From the NCBI RefSeq assembly GCF_016086655.4, contig NC_052136.2:43268492-43332491 (forward strand): 64,000 nt of DNA. Reading direction: 5' to 3'. The position numbers and the translations under genes were made by a program. Below, one piece after another: positions 1 to 11,418 of the stretch. Source of the stretch: Lepeophtheirus salmonis (lineage: Eukaryota; Arthropoda; Copepoda; Siphonostomatoida; Caligidae). Under the pieces are notes generated by a model. It ran no database searches, was not told the DNA's origin, and saw nothing but the letters and a program-made list of their open reading frames with translations. How positions within the stretch are numbered: the first letter of the stretch is position 1; each line of letters starts with the position of its first letter.

Positions 1-415
1 TGTAATTTTGTTTTTGTCCACATATTTATCGAGTATTTATACTGTTGATGACAAATTATTATATAATCTATGAATAGAAAAGTAATTTGTTATTTGCGGG
101 GTTCTTGGAATTAGTTTGAAAAAACTATTCACAAAAAAATTTAAAAAATTATCAATTGTTAAAAAAAATTTAATTTTTTGGAAAAACATTTCAAAAGTTA
201 AAATTCTAATATTATATTTCTTTGAAAAAAAAATTTAACATCCGGAAATATTCAGAAAAAAAAATCAAAAATTAAATTTCAAATATATTTTTTGGAAAAA
301 TCCTTAGCTATTCTCAAAAAAAAAAAATTAAAAATCCAGAGCTATTCTCAAAAAAACAGAAATTCCTTAATTGTGGGGCTAAAGTCCATCCCCCCCCCCT
401 CTGGACGCCCTTGGA
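1..415 (-). repeat. Dispersed GGCGTCC-type repeat, copy 1
   Basis: AT-rich stretch made of irregular runs such as TTTGGAAAAA and TTCAAAAATT, ending at 360-415 with a conserved head that reads, on the minus strand, GGGCGTCCAGAGG followed by GGATGGACTTTAGCCCC and ATTAAGGAATT. The same head and A/T-run body recur near 15.4, 16.2, 22.8, 23.6, 40.8 and 55.8 kb, so this is a dispersed family. No coding frame, target-site duplication or clear terminal repeat was found. Class unknown. Confidence 0.6.
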
Positions 416-675
416 GAGGTATAACACCTCACATCTTTGAAAATTGATATAGTAACGGCATTTTTTTTTTTTTTTTTTGAAAATAACTAATACTTATACA
501 TAAACTATATATTGTCTCAGATATACACTCAAAAAAATATAATATCAAGTTCCTGAAGACTTAACATTACTGAGTGTTAAAAAAATCTTGGAATAATATT
601 AAAAGGAATATTTAAGCGGTTTCGTAGGGTTTTTTTTTTTTTTTTTTAAACATCCGTTTCTTACTTTTTGTAATT
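416..675. other. Non-coding spacer with poly-T runs
   Basis: AT-rich spacer holding two long T runs (about 459-478 and 629-647). No gene, repeat family or signal recognised. Confidence 0.5.
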
Positions 676-1402
676 ATTTGTTGTTATAGTTTTAGAAGTG
701 AGGGTAGCTGTTTAGGTCCACACAATACTTTTAAGTGGTAAATGGAAGACAAAAGAGAAGGTCCGCATTGTCACACAAAAACCAACCACATGAACATGCT
801 CACAATCAGCAATCAGACAGTCGGGAGAGTCCCCTCAAGAGATCCTGTTTTCAAGGTTTTGTATCTATGATTTTGGCCTTTCAATAATATGATCAATAGT
901 GAAAGTTTTTTCATATCTGAAGAAATTAACACTGTTTCCACGATGTTGAAGATAATTCAGGATGCGTTTACTGCATTGGAGAACTGTGTTTTTTGGACAT
1001 GACCAAGTAGAGGTTGTTTTAAAGCTAAAAGGAATCCCTACTAGATTAAGGCTCTTGACACTGTGAATTTGGCAGATGCTTTTTACTGTGACAGCTCAGT
1101 CATTTTCATTCTTGAATTTGCTTCAAAAGACACTCAGGCAGCTTCTGGAGTTAGTTTGGTTAGTCGACCACTTCGAAGTTTGTCCTTTATCTTATTTGGA
1201 GCTCCAAGTCATTTCATAACCCTCCAAACTGTTTGTTTGCTGACTGAGACCATGTTTATAATGTTGGTGTGACCGGCGCAGACTAGAATGGCAAAATCCT
1301 TTTTTTTTTTTTTTTCTTTTTTTTTTGCTTCCATTTTCTACTTAACAGTATTTAATATAACTTAAACAGCTGATTTCACTTCTAAAACTATCACAACAAT
1401 AG
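676..1402 (-). mobile_element. Tc1-like element remnant with inverted ends
   Basis: The left end (about 676-712, TTGTTGTTATAGTTTTAGAA) recurs inverted at about 1364-1402, giving terminal repeats of roughly 35 bp. On the minus strand the body encodes the amino half of a Tc1-type transposase: a helix-turn-helix stretch containing SKQTVWRVMK, then LRSGRLTKLTPEA, then about 300 bases on FFRYEKTFTID, the usual context of the first catalytic aspartate. Several stops and a poly-A expansion break the frame, and the carboxy half with the later acidic residues is missing. Dead copy. The Tc1 assignment rests on motif order only. Confidence 0.65.
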
Positions 1403-1650
1403 TTTATAACCGGATGTATACAAAAAATATGTCCTACGACCCCTTTTAAATTTTATTTTATAATGACATTAAAAAAATCAATACCTGGTATAGCATTAAC
1501 AAAGAGTCAAACTATTGTATCACGGATAATTTAGTCTTGATTTGAATTATAAATCATGGATAATATATATGACTTTGACTAGAATTTAGTGTGTGGGTTT
1601 ACCCTAGTGCAGTGATTATGTACTTTTATTTGTATAGTTGATCATTACAC
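1403..1650. other. Unannotated spacer
   Basis: AT-rich sequence between two Tc1-like remnants. Nothing recognised. Confidence 0.4.
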
Positions 1651-2640
1651 TCAAAATATGGACTTGACACAAAAAGTCTTGCTTTTATTGTCATTTTCTC
1701 TAAATTTATTATAGTGACATTTTTTGTTAGAAATATATTTATTAGAATGAGTCCAAGGGGCCCAGGTCAGGGGACAAGGCGAACCAATGGGCGTCCAAAA
1801 CGCTAGCACCTTTTCCTTACGCCAAACATGCACCTCCTTGGACTTCACTACAGACCTCAGGACCTTCAGATAGACCTTAGTACTTACACTCTTCCCCTTT
1901 CTGAAGAATTTTATAAAAGTGTCAACCTTGCTGCTGATGACGGCAGGACTATAATGTTTTGTCTTGAAGGTAGCTGGGACGTCTGCCTTCTTGTTGTCCA
2001 TCCAACGGGTTTTTTACTATTGCTGGATCGATCAAAACAAAAAAATTATCATCTGAGAAGAATTTGAGGCTTGGCGTTGACGTCAACGTCAAGCTTTTCA
2101 AGATCAACCTGTACCTCTCCATCCTTATCTCCTTCATGGGCGAGGTCAAAAGATGGGCCATGGCCCTCCTGTATGAGTACAAACCTATACATTTTACAGC
2201 CTTCCTGATAATAAAGTGATGTACTGAGCGCGTTTACGCCACTACAGACACAGAGATCCCCAGATTACCCTTGACAGATTTCTTTAGTCCTGTCTTGAAG
2301 GTTGGAGTAGCCTTATTCACCTGACACCTGCCCTCGACTTTCCTGGTGATGTTGTAGGAAGTCTTCAGCTTATTAAACCCTCTTAAGACAGTGTTTCTTG
2401 GGCAGCCATTACTTTGTATCCCCCGTGGAATAATTGGGCGATTGTGTTTCTTCTAAGCTGTCACGTTTAGCAACTGACTCCAAATGAAAGCAAGTAGAAA
2501 TTTATTTATTAGTCATCTAACCACTTCTATGAACAGGAGGGGGGAGGAACACAGCCGTAATACACTCATCTGGAACCTGAATGAAGTCAAAGTTTGTTCC
2601 AGTTGTAGTGTATGACCCTGATTTTAAACTTTGGGCTTGA
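1651..2640 (-). pseudogene. Tc1-like transposase pseudogene
   Basis: Minus-strand relic read from about 2640 downward. The order matches Tc1-family transposases: a DNA-binding region with VNKATPTFKTGLKKSVKGN (about 2260-2320), then FFSDDNFFVLIDPAI with the first catalytic Asp (about 2020-2070), then DVPATFKTKH, then KKGEKVST-like and VYLKVLRSVVK text (about 1840-1890). It breaks up before the second Asp and the terminal acidic residue. At least three frame changes and several stops are needed to follow it. It belongs to a different Tc1 subfamily from the 5308-6152 copy. No terminal repeats were found. Confidence 0.7.
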
Positions 2641-3199
2641 ATAAACATATAACATTTCTCATTGTTTGTTTTTTATACTTTTCTTTAAAGGAATGTGGGT
2701 ACCCTTATTTATGAAATCAACGCACTGATGAACTTTGGATATTAAATGTCTTTTGTAACTCAAAATAAAATACTCCGATATGTCTACCTATGTATAATTA
2801 TTTATTATACATTTTCTTGGAATTAATTGTTATTTTATATATGTGTATTTTGAAAGATCCTTCGATAATTTTAGGACAAGGTTGAATTGAATAGGGTAGT
2901 ATGTATCACTTTGTTATGCTAGAAATGTTTTTTAAACCATCATTAGTAAGTATATAAATGTAGGGCTTTTGCATTTATGACTTGAGGCTCATTATAATTA
3001 GAGCTGCATAAAATATGAGCTAAAAGCGTGCAATATTTTTATCTAGTTACCACTCTAATAAATGTTTTTTATTTTCCAATGATATAATTCTTTTATTTTT
3101 GAAGAGAGAATATCTAATATCTAAAAAAGAATAACGAATAAGTTGCGTAATTTTTAATAACATAAGAGTGTGAGGAGAAGGAAGTAACAATACATATGG
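2641..3199. other. Unannotated spacer
   Basis: AT-rich sequence of more than 500 bases with no supported gene, repeat or signal. Confidence 0.4.
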
Positions 3200-3520
3200 T
3201 ATTTCTGAATAACGACCTTTATTAATATCAGCTGCCTGTGCTATGGTGCTCTGACTCCTTCTCACTTCACCATTTTGTGTGTCCTCAATCAAGAACTCAT
3301 TTTTTAAGAGAAACATTAAGTTGTTGTGAAGTTATAATTGTTTTTTGTTTTTTTTTACTCAGAGTAGATTTCAAGATCGACGTCACAGTAGTTCTCGTTA
3401 ATGCATTAGTTTATTTTCTTCTCTTCCCTGTCGCAAGTGCTTGTAGATGATCTAATACAACGTCATGACAGCTAAGCTGCTCTCCTTTAAAACATTCTTC
3501 AAATTTTCATGGTTACCATG
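3200..3520 (-). repeat. About 400-bp dispersed repeat, inverted copy
   Basis: Read on the minus strand this begins near 3520 with the family signature: ACATGGTAACCATG, AATTTGAAGAATGTTTT, GGAGAGCAGCTTAGCTGTCA and TGACG. The tail carries ATCTACTCTGAG-type text. It matches the plus-strand copies near 10.3, 38.2 and 38.6 kb and the minus-strand copy near 22.3 kb. Non-coding, origin unknown. The short frames within it are random. Confidence 0.6.
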
Positions 3521-3599
3521 TTAATTTTTGGTTTTTTTTATTTTTAAATACCGGTGAAAGAAGGGATGTTTATTAAAAAAAACGACGAATAGCGATTCA

Positions 3600-4226
3600 A
3601 AAAGGAAAAACGGCTGATGCATGGTCTTTTTTTTTTCTAAGCCTTGGTGAGGAAGAAGGGATCTGTCAAAAAGGCCATACTGGATTTGGAGGAGAAAAAA
3701 TACAGGCCAGGTCAATCCCCTCAAGATTAAACGCCAGACTGTCCAGAGAGCTATAAAAAGTAGATGTAAAGAACCTTGTGATGGTGGAGAGGCCACTTTT
3801 GAAACCATCAGGGTAAGAAAACTTCTCTTCCGTTGCAAGCAACATTTAAATGAATCTTTTTAAATTTCTTTTGACACATTTGGGCCCCTTTCAGCTTTGA
3901 TACAATCCCCCTTGACTACACCTAATGGGTACATGTCGAGGAGAAGGTCTGTAGTGTCCGTCATCTAAACGCCGAGGCCCTCAAAGCCACTGCCAGGCAG
4001 TAATGGGACGCCATAACCGAGGACTTCATCCATAGCGCATAGTAGGTCTTCTGCTACTGCCTGGTTGCCATCATTGCCGCTAAAGGCATTCCACATTAAT
4101 GATTAAGAGAGCTCAACACACACCTATTTATAGTATTAATTTTGTTGAAACTCTATTATTAATTAATGAATTATATCTTGTTGAAGTTTAAAATTCAAAT
4201 TGTTCAGATTTTAATGGACCACTCGA
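3600..4226 (+). mobile_element. Internally deleted Tc1-like element
   Basis: Two pieces of one transposase in the same orientation. At about 3640-3720 RKKGSVKKAILDLEE matches the helix-turn-helix linker of the 5308-6152 copy. At about 3890-4100 FDTIPLDYT, HVEEKVCSVRHLNAEALKAT and AIIAAKG give the carboxy end, so the catalytic centre is deleted. The right end at 4203-4226 reads inward as GAGTGGTCCATTAAAATCTG, the terminal repeat shared with the elements starting at 5308 and 17352, and is followed by TA. The left end was not found. Confidence 0.65.
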
Positions 4227-4254
4227 TATAAGGAGTTGTATTTGGGTTAATTTA

Positions 4255-4340
4255 TTTTATCTCATGCATGATTGCAGCTGATCTATACGTCATCACCGCT
4301 AAGCTGTTTTCCTTCAAATAATGTTTCAAGGCCTACCTTA
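4255..4340 (-). repeat. Fragment of the about 400-bp dispersed repeat
   Basis: Short piece reading TACGTCATCACCGCTAAGCT followed by TTTCCTTCAAATAATGTTTC, a diverged match to the inverted copies near 3470 and 22290. Partial copy only. Confidence 0.4.
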
Positions 4341-5307
4341 TTTATTTTCATTTTTTTTAAATAACTATGGGACACATTATACCCTTTTGCTGTCTTTAAG
4401 TATCTTAATTAGACCCAACCGGTAGGAAAATTGATCCGAGTCTCAACACTAATATTTACATCAAAGAATTTATATTTAAAATATAAACTGTACCATGATA
4501 TTTTTTGTAAAAACAATTGAATCCATATATAATGTAATAATAGTTTAAAAGCTCCTCTTTCAAATACAAAAATGTTATTATTATTTTTAATATTAGATTC
4601 TTAAGTATATACATTTGAAACGTCATTTTAATTGTTTTCAGGAAATTTTTTATTACCTCATATTTTGTTTGATGATATCAAGTGTTTAATGATGAAGGAA
4701 GCAAAGTACCTCACACATAAATAACCTCAGAAAAAAACAAAAACATTTTGTTATACCTATACATATATCATTTATACCATTTTCATGATGGATTTTCTGT
4801 TCACACACAACAAGGAGTCATGACCTTTAATATATATGCTATGGTAATTAAGAGTATAATCATATTGAATCCGTCATTTTGTGAGTCATGGGTGCAGTTG
4901 CCACCCCCATATTCTTTGTAGTTTTCTATAACTCCCTAATCTTCATATTTAATACATTTATAAAACTTTATAATATATATTATCATCTTGCACAGTTGAA
5001 GTCCTGGATACATTTCATGAATACATTCGTCCTTTCATTAATCCAAATCTGAGGTCATTCTGAAAAAATATCACACAAAATTTTTATTACAAGCAAGGCT
5101 GCGGTGTTGTAGTCAGAGCTTTTTTGGTGGAGTGGAGTTGGAAAATCTGTACCGACTCCGGCTAAAATAATTATTATAATTTACGTAAATAAAACTTCCT
5201 TATAATCTACCGCCCTATATTGAGTGTTCTTAAGTTGTTTCTTTTTTTTTTTTAAATACTTATAAATCATATGTTTTATTTATTAAATAACTTGAAATTT
5301 GAAACTA
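4341..5307. other. Unannotated AT-rich spacer
   Basis: About 950 bases with no supported gene. At about 5097-5170 there is a short segment with GGAGTGGAGTTGGA and ACCGACTCCGGCT, which is echoed near 6560-6590 (ACCGACTCCACAGCTC). It may be a small dispersed repeat, but too little is present to name it. Confidence 0.4.
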
Positions 5308-6152
5308 CCAAGTGGTCCGTTAAAATCTGAGCACTTTGAATTTTAAACTTCAACAAGATATAATTAAGAATAGAATTTAAAAAAATATAATATTATTACT
5401 AAATGTGTGCCTGAGCTCTCTTAATCATTAACTTAGCCTTTCTTAGCGGCAATGATGGCTTCTAGGCAACGTCGGAAAGCCTGGTACCCACAGTGGATGT
5501 ATTCCTCTGTAATACCATCCCAGTGCTGACTGACAGTGGCTTTGAGGGCCTCGGTGTTTGGATGACAGACACTTCAGGCTTTTTATTCGGCACGCACAAA
5601 AAAGGTGTGGTTGAGGGGATTGTCATAAGATCTGTATGGGGCCAAAAGTGTCAAGAAAGAGTACAGAAGAACTCAAAAGACTCATTCACTTGAGAAGATG
5701 GGTTTCTGTCATTGCTGGTATACAAAAGTGGTTCTCCACCCTTACAAGGCTCTTTTTGCCCACTTTTTTGATAGCTTTCTGGACAGTCTGATGTGAAATC
5801 CCGAGATCTCTTGCATGGACCGTCATGGACTTGAGGGGATTGATCTGTGCTGTTTTCTTTAACTCCTCCACCTCCAGTTCAGCCATTTTTACAGAGCCCT
5901 TCTTCCTCTCCAACGTTTCAGACTTGCTGACGACGTAGATGGTGGTCTCGGAGACACCCAACTGCTTGGAGTGCGCGAATGGAAATTCGTCGATTACGTT
6001 CATGGGTCATTTTCTCAACTTGAGTGTAACCTATTTTTGTTTTGTAACTAAATGTTTATGATTTAATATATCGAAATATGGGTTAATTTCAATCACTCGA
6101 CCTGGATTAATTATTTAAATAGTAAGTGTTCAGATTTAAATGACCCTCACAG
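5308..6152 (-). mobile_element. Tc1-like element with TIRs and TA flanks, internally deleted
   Basis: The left terminus CCAAGTGGTCCGTTAAAATC and the right terminus, read inward as CTGTGAGGGTCATTTAAATC, are inverted repeats. Both are flanked by TA (5306-5307 and 6153-6154), the target duplication of Tc1/mariner elements. The minus-strand transposase starts near 6009 as MTHERNRRISIRALQ, shifts frame, and continues as QLGVSETTIYVVSKSETLER, then KTAQINPLKSM, then ARDLGISHQTVQKAIKKVG (two helix-turn-helix units, frame at 5686-6003). It then jumps to the carboxy end at about 5420-5560. The catalytic core is missing, so the element is non-autonomous. Confidence 0.8.
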
Positions 6153-6664
6153 TAATTTATAAGTTTACTTCACCAATTTTAAGCTTGTTCTATACGTGCG
6201 TTATAGTATATCGAATCACAATTCTCAAACACATCTGAATTCTAAATTGTTATGTTTCTTAGAGCGTAACCACTAGCCATGTTAGTTCATTAGCCATCAC
6301 TGAGTCTTCTGAATAGTCAATGTCATCAGTGTAAAGTTGCAGCGAGAGGTTGTGCGTATTGTTATTCACTTATTAGGAGTGGATGAATTATGTTCAGAAA
6401 CTTATGAATGAACTAAATATAACTTCTTGTTGCTATAAATTAAATCCCTGTTTATAGTCTCAACATTAAAATGACTCAATAGTACTTATTTAGGCTATAA
6501 AATATATTATAGTAAAATTGTGTGTTGGATTCAAAGTTGTTGAGTTGTAGTTAGATTTTTTATATACCGACTCCACAGCTCTATTGCATGTGATCCGTTT
6601 GTAATAGTGCATGAGAAATTTTTAAATTGGCTCGAGTGTCATGGGTTAAGAAGTAAATATAAAT
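6153..6664. other. Unannotated spacer
   Basis: AT-rich sequence with no supported gene. It contains the short ACCGACTCCACAGCTC segment near 6566-6582 noted under the 4341-5307 spacer. Confidence 0.4.
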
Positions 6665-7117
6665 CTAGCTTAGTAACAGATGCTCCTTTTGATATGTGCC
6701 TATCTCTAAAACCGTCATTCTTCCATTGCTTTTCTGGAATATGCATCCAAATGGGTCAATCTCAGAAAATGTTCTATTAATTATTACAGACCCAGTTATA
6801 AGACATCCACTCCGGAACTTCAATCCATGATCACCAGTTAAGGTTTGGAATTTGAAGATACACCTCATTTCAGTATCAATGATGCCAAAGACATTTCCTG
6901 AATGGTCATGTCTTCCTAGAGATCAAGCATACATACATGTGAATGAGAAAATAATATTGGTTAAGAGCCAAGCACTTATGAGAATCGTTCTCTTCTCAAT
7001 ACTGGTCGACTTCAAACTGTTATTTGCATTAAGACACATAAGATTGAACAATGGTAATAAATAATAAAAAACTAACTTATTTTTCCTTAAATTTATGAAT
7101 ATTGAAGTGTTATTCAT
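6665..7117 (-). pseudogene. Unrecognised frame interrupted by one in-frame TGA
   Basis: On the minus strand one frame runs from an ATG at 7117 to a stop at 6665 with a single TGA at 6923-6925. The first 64 codons end in a hydrophobic stretch (TILISAWLLTNIIFSFTC) that looks like a signal peptide or membrane anchor. The 85 codons after the TGA are well mixed and less biased than the surrounding DNA (FKFQTLTGDHGLKFRSGC, FGCIFQKSNGRMTVLEIG). Just after the TGA comes CTCTAG, a possible splice acceptor, so the second part may instead be a real exon joined to something upstream. I do not recognise the protein. It may be a decayed gene, an exon, or chance. Confidence 0.3.
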
Positions 7118-7357
7118 AAGGCTTATAGGGGATACATTAACTCAAAAAGTACCAAGGAACAAAAATATACAGAAATGTAGCCAAACAAAAATTTCGGACA
7201 ATTGTACAAAATATGATATTCAGTATATTAATAAATAATAAACAAAGTCCATCTATATATTCTTGTCTTTGTACAGCGTAAAGTTATTTTCTAGGATTTT
7301 AGGAAAAAGAGTATAAGTGGAAAAATGGTGATATTTTTTTAACTGAGATAATAAATA

Positions 7358-9624
7358 CTGGGGCTATAAAAAGGGGGACTTACAACTTATTTTGACTCAC
7401 AAAACTTATATATCTTAGTAGATACTTTGAATTCCATTACACAACAATTAGCAGAAGGAGAGAGGTGGAAGAAGTGAGGAGTTGGAACTACGTGGATAGA
7501 CATTTCATTCGTGGTCATTTGGATGGATCTCTCCTACGTAGCAATTGGATATATGGATCCACATCGAGCCATCCTTCCCGTTGATAGGAATATCCCATTC
7601 ACACGTCTTCTGATCTCGACTCTAAAGGAGAGATCTCTTCATTGAACAAGTGCTTCACCCGTAGGATCCCATATTCTTTAATGGAAGGATCGTTAATTGT
7701 GCAAGTGTCTCTTAATGTCAAGGTCAATGATAGTGACTTCTGATCTCGTTAATCATTGTCTCTATATATAAATTTCTCAAGATCTTCTACGGAATCATCG
7801 TATACTTCTATATATAAGAACTAAGGAGTTCCATAAAACGACAGAAAGACCCAGTGAGGAATAGAGAGAGGGAGAGAGTTATCTTCCTCCATCCACAGCT
7901 CGTTTTTTGAAATTCTTGAAGGTCAACTCTACTTTGTCTCCTACTCTAAGAAAACTATTTCATTAATAAGAATCAAATAACTCATCTCAATCACATTTAT
8001 ATCATTTCCATTTATAAGTTGGACTTAGTGATGTACGATTTTTACGGATAATTATATAACCTGGACACTTCAATCTCATCCCTGATTTCTTTATTACTAC
8101 TGAGTCTCTTTTGTCATAGGAAAAGAAGTGCAAGAGGATTCTAGACCCGTAAAAATAATATATCTCCATATTTTGGTGTACAAAGCATATTCTATTCTGA
8201 TATTACATATCAATAGTTATTTAGAACTGGACAGTTAAAAAAAGAAATAATTCTTTAATGAATTACTCAGTGAGGAACAAAGAGTTATCATTTCTTATTC
8301 ACAGATCTTTCGGTGAAACTCTTGAAGCCTGTTCCCTCCAAAGTCAACTTTTTTCGTCTCTTATTCTGAGAAAAATATTTCATTGTTAAGAATCCTTCCG
8401 TTTCCTTGTTGTATATATGACAGAAATCCCTTGGAATCTTAGACTCTTAATGAATATATAGCCTTTTTTCTCTATAATTTTGTCTGCAATGCTTATGATA
8501 TTTTGCTGATATCTGCATAAATAGATTTTCTGAATTGTTGAGTGCTATCTGATTATTTGATAACAAATTATAAGTGACCTCTTTACTTCTGTAGACTTGC
8601 AATTTAGCAACTTAGTTAATCATCTTCTAAAAAATTTAATTGGTTATCACTATATCGGAATATTTACCCCATGAAGATTTCGGATTTCCACACTAATAAA
8701 GATTATTAATAAATCTTTACCATAACAGTTCTTCTATTTATTTATTAGTTATTTTAAAAATACTCATTAATGACATAGATAAAACATTCAAAATTAAAAG
8801 CCAACCATTTATATTTTATCCTGCTTTTCTTTGATTTATATCTATATATATATATTATAAAAATGTAATATTATTTTAAGATGTGAATAAAACCCTTTTT
8901 TAGAGTAAATCCTTTATTAAACGTAAAAGAATGAAAATTCAAGATTTAGAAGATAACTTAATAATTTTTCTAAAATTTGCCGAGGTCAATAAAATTTGTC
9001 GAGTTTTGGTCGCTGAGAATATCATATGGTGAAGTTGACTAGAACGTAACTTAGTTAAATAATATAAATCTGAATCCCTTCTAAGACGATACCTATTATC
9101 GCTATCTTGAAAAGTTTCGATGAGATCTCGATCTTTGCTAGAAAATTCAACGCTAGGACTTATTGAATCAAAAAGGTTGCATTCGCAATCTTTAATTTTT
9201 AAAAACTTAATGATAGAAGAGGCTATGTGCCCAGATATTTGAAAAATATATATTGTATTGAGGTTCTTCTATAGTAAAATTAGAATTACAAAATAAATAT
9301 ATGTATATATATATTGGGAACAATTGGATCAGTGCTTACAAGTTAAATGATCTTTTTATTTTTACATTTATGCTTATTATTTGATTTTCATTTAATATTC
9401 TTAGGTTTTCATATAAATTCATTTCTTTATTAATTAAGAATATATACATAATATTAACATAATGATAGTATGTTCTCTTAATCAAATAAATATTTATAAA
9501 TGCCCCTTCAATTCTACGATATAACTAGATAATACTATCATACATCTTCCATCTACTTTTTCTTCTATCCATACTAAGGTATAGTATGAAAATAAGATGC
9601 AAGTCCCCCTTTATATAGTCCCAG
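7358..9624 (-). mobile_element. P-element/THAP9-like transposon relic, copy 1
   Basis: The ends are inverted repeats of about 35 bp: the left reads CTGGGGCTATAAAAAGGGGG, the right reads inward CTGGGACTATATAAAGGGGG, and both continue ACTT.CA.CTTATTTT. The flanking 8-mers AATAAATA (7350-7357) and AATATATA (9625-9632) differ at one base, as expected for an old 8-bp target duplication of P-type elements. The minus strand at about 8940-9165 carries a worn carboxy-terminal transposase segment equivalent to the NRGGIKRASDLL region of copy 2. The catalytic middle is absent. 7380-8000 is collinear, inverted, with 51800-52440, and 9200-9624 with 50077-50520. An internal repetition (about 7890-7985 against 8290-8395) shows later rearrangement. 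Confidence 0.65.
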
Positions 9625-9935
9625 AATATATATTATGATAAAAGAAAAATACATTTGGAGCAATCAGAAATTGTAATAAAATGATGGTATTTGACTCTTT
9701 ATAAACCTTATTTCTTGTACAAAGAGAACAAAACAGGCTGTATTACGTAGTGAAGGACATCAATTCTCAAAGTTGTTTATTCAGGACTGTTCATTCATAC
9801 TCCCAAGTTATCAAATCAAGTTATGAGAACCATAAAAAGTGACTTATGGGTTCTTTCAACGAATTTTTATGTGTATTTCTCTAGAAATGATACAATGACA
9901 TTTGAATGTGTAACTACAATTGCAATAAATAATAA

Positions 9936-10178
9936 TTGCAGGTCACAATGTCCGATTTGAAGTCTAAAACAAGGGCAGAATTTGTTAAAAATTTTACCAA
10001 TAAAAGTACAATTAATAAAGTTTATGTTCCAAGGGGATTTGTTTATTATTCAGGTGTGTCATTGATCCTGTATCTTGTTTTGAACTCGATATATTTTTCC
10101 ACTGCCATTTTTTCCTTGACATTTTTTCCTGACACCATTTTGGAGTGTATCTTAGAACTGCGTAGATTTAAGAAATAA
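9936..10178 (+). CDS. Short unrecognised open frame
   Basis: 80-codon frame. The first 30 residues (MSDLKSKTRAEFVKNF, TNKSTINKVYVP) resemble the start of a helix-turn-helix transposase leader. The rest is hydrophobic (SLILYLVLNSIYF). No splice sites, TIRs or further domain text support a gene. Most likely a transposon scrap or chance frame. Confidence 0.15.
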   Translation: MQVTMSDLKSKTRAEFVKNFTNKSTINKVYVPRGFVYYSGVSLILYLVLNSIYFSTAIFSLTFFPDTILECILELRRFKK

Positions 10179-10259
10179 CACTCCAATCGAGTGTGTGCGT
10201 GATATTAAAAGAAAAAAATGAAGTATATAAGTATCTGGGTTATCTCTAGCGATGAAAAA

Positions 10260-10690
10260 TCGTGTGTATTGTGGGCATCTTAAAAAAAAAAGAAATCGAA
10301 AATCAACATGGTAACCCTGAGAATTTGAAGAATATTTTGAAGGAAAGGCGCTTAGCTGTCATGGCGTGTCATTAGATCAGCTACAATGAGCTGAGACATG
10401 AGAGGAGGGGAAGAAGGAAATAAACGAGGATTGGCAAGAATTACTTCGATGTCGATCCTCAATTCTACTCTGAGTCCAACAAGGACAATGAATCGTTAAG
10501 GTCACTCTACTTCTTGAATGAGCACACCCGAATGTTCAATAAATTTTGGTGTATTATTGAATTTAATAGGAAAGGAAATTCTCTACTCAGTCCAGTTAAA
10601 TAATAACTACACTACAGCTGGGTAAGAGGAAATTTATGCTTCAAATTAAAACTTTCAAAAAATGGGTGAGCTTAAAAAGTAAACCGTATT
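10260..10690 (+). repeat. About 400-bp dispersed repeat, plus copy
   Basis: Full-length copy of the family: AATCAACATGGTAACCCTGA, AATTTGAAGAATATTTTGAA, GCTTAGCTGTCATGGCGTG, then GAGAGGAGGGGAAGAAGGAA, TTGGCAAGAATTACTTCGAT and GTCGATCCTCAATTCTACTC, ending near AATAATAACTACACTACAGC. Non-coding. The nearest relatives are the adjacent pair at 38.2-39.0 kb. Confidence 0.7.
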
Positions 10691-10884
10691 TTTATCACTA
10701 TTCCTCCTCACACCACATTAAAAAAAATTCCCTCTGTTATTATAATTCATTCAATCTTGATGAGACAACTTCTAAATATTGAGTAACTGCATGTGAGTGT
10801 ACTCATGAAAAAGAGGGAGTAACACGTAGGATTTTTTGGGAGAGGTATATTTTATATAATTTTAGCAAAGTTTGTTTGTTTGCC

Positions 10885-10925
10885 GACGCCTTATTACTCC
10901 GGCAATGCCGGGTATTAGCGCTAGT
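10885..10925 (+). mobile_element. Helitron-like 3' terminus
   Basis: A perfect small hairpin, CCGGCAATGCCGG (10899-10911), lies 9 bases before CTAGT (10921-10925). A short hairpin about 10 bases ahead of a CTRR end followed by T is the known signature of Helitron 3' ends. Related copies lie at 21913-21957 (plus) and 38060-38105 (minus). No replicase coding was found, so any element here is non-autonomous or broken. The 5' end was not located. Confidence 0.45.
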
Positions 10926-11079
10926 TGATAAATATGTTAGTAGATATTTTAACACAATCTGAAAGAATATTAAGACAAATAGGTACGGTTCATATGCTAT
11001 ATACGTATACAGGTGTGGGAATAAGTATTTCATTCCTTGTCGATTAAGTAAATTTTACCAATGATAAATATTTTATATG

Positions 11080-11340
11080 GGATTGAGGTACGGAGACTGA
11101 CTATTCCACTCCATGATATTTATGTTTTTCTTAATGAACCACTCCTTTGTTGCCATGTCCGAATGTAGGAAGACCCATTACACGAGCCATTTTGAATGAC
11201 CTGTCTTCTAGGAAGGAGTTTGTCGGATTTCTAGGGGGATAGACCATCCTCCCTTCGATGCAATGAAGTTCTCCTTTCATCCTACTAGAGAAACACCCGG
11301 AAAACATAATGTTTCAACCCTTTTACTTGACGTTGGGGGT
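11080..11340 (-). pseudogene. Tc1-like transposase fragment
   Basis: A collinear partner of 22450-22720. On the minus strand the region reads as a broken version of the block between the second catalytic Asp and the terminal acidic residue: a WF.KK-type helix (the minus-strand reading of GAACCACTCCTTTGTTGCCA), then text equivalent to EW.IQSPDL (from ACTATTCCACTCC). Frame-broken and truncated at both ends. Confidence 0.5.
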
Positions 11341-11418
11341 CACTAAAGAGACTACAAGGGAAAGAGGCGTGGCGTATATCTTTTAAGAATATTTTTTCTT
11401 ATATCTAATTCTGATTCG

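Noticed and set aside
6923..6925. Selenocysteine codon
   Set aside because: No SECIS structure could be recognised by eye and no selenoprotein family text surrounds the TGA; kept only as a low possibility.
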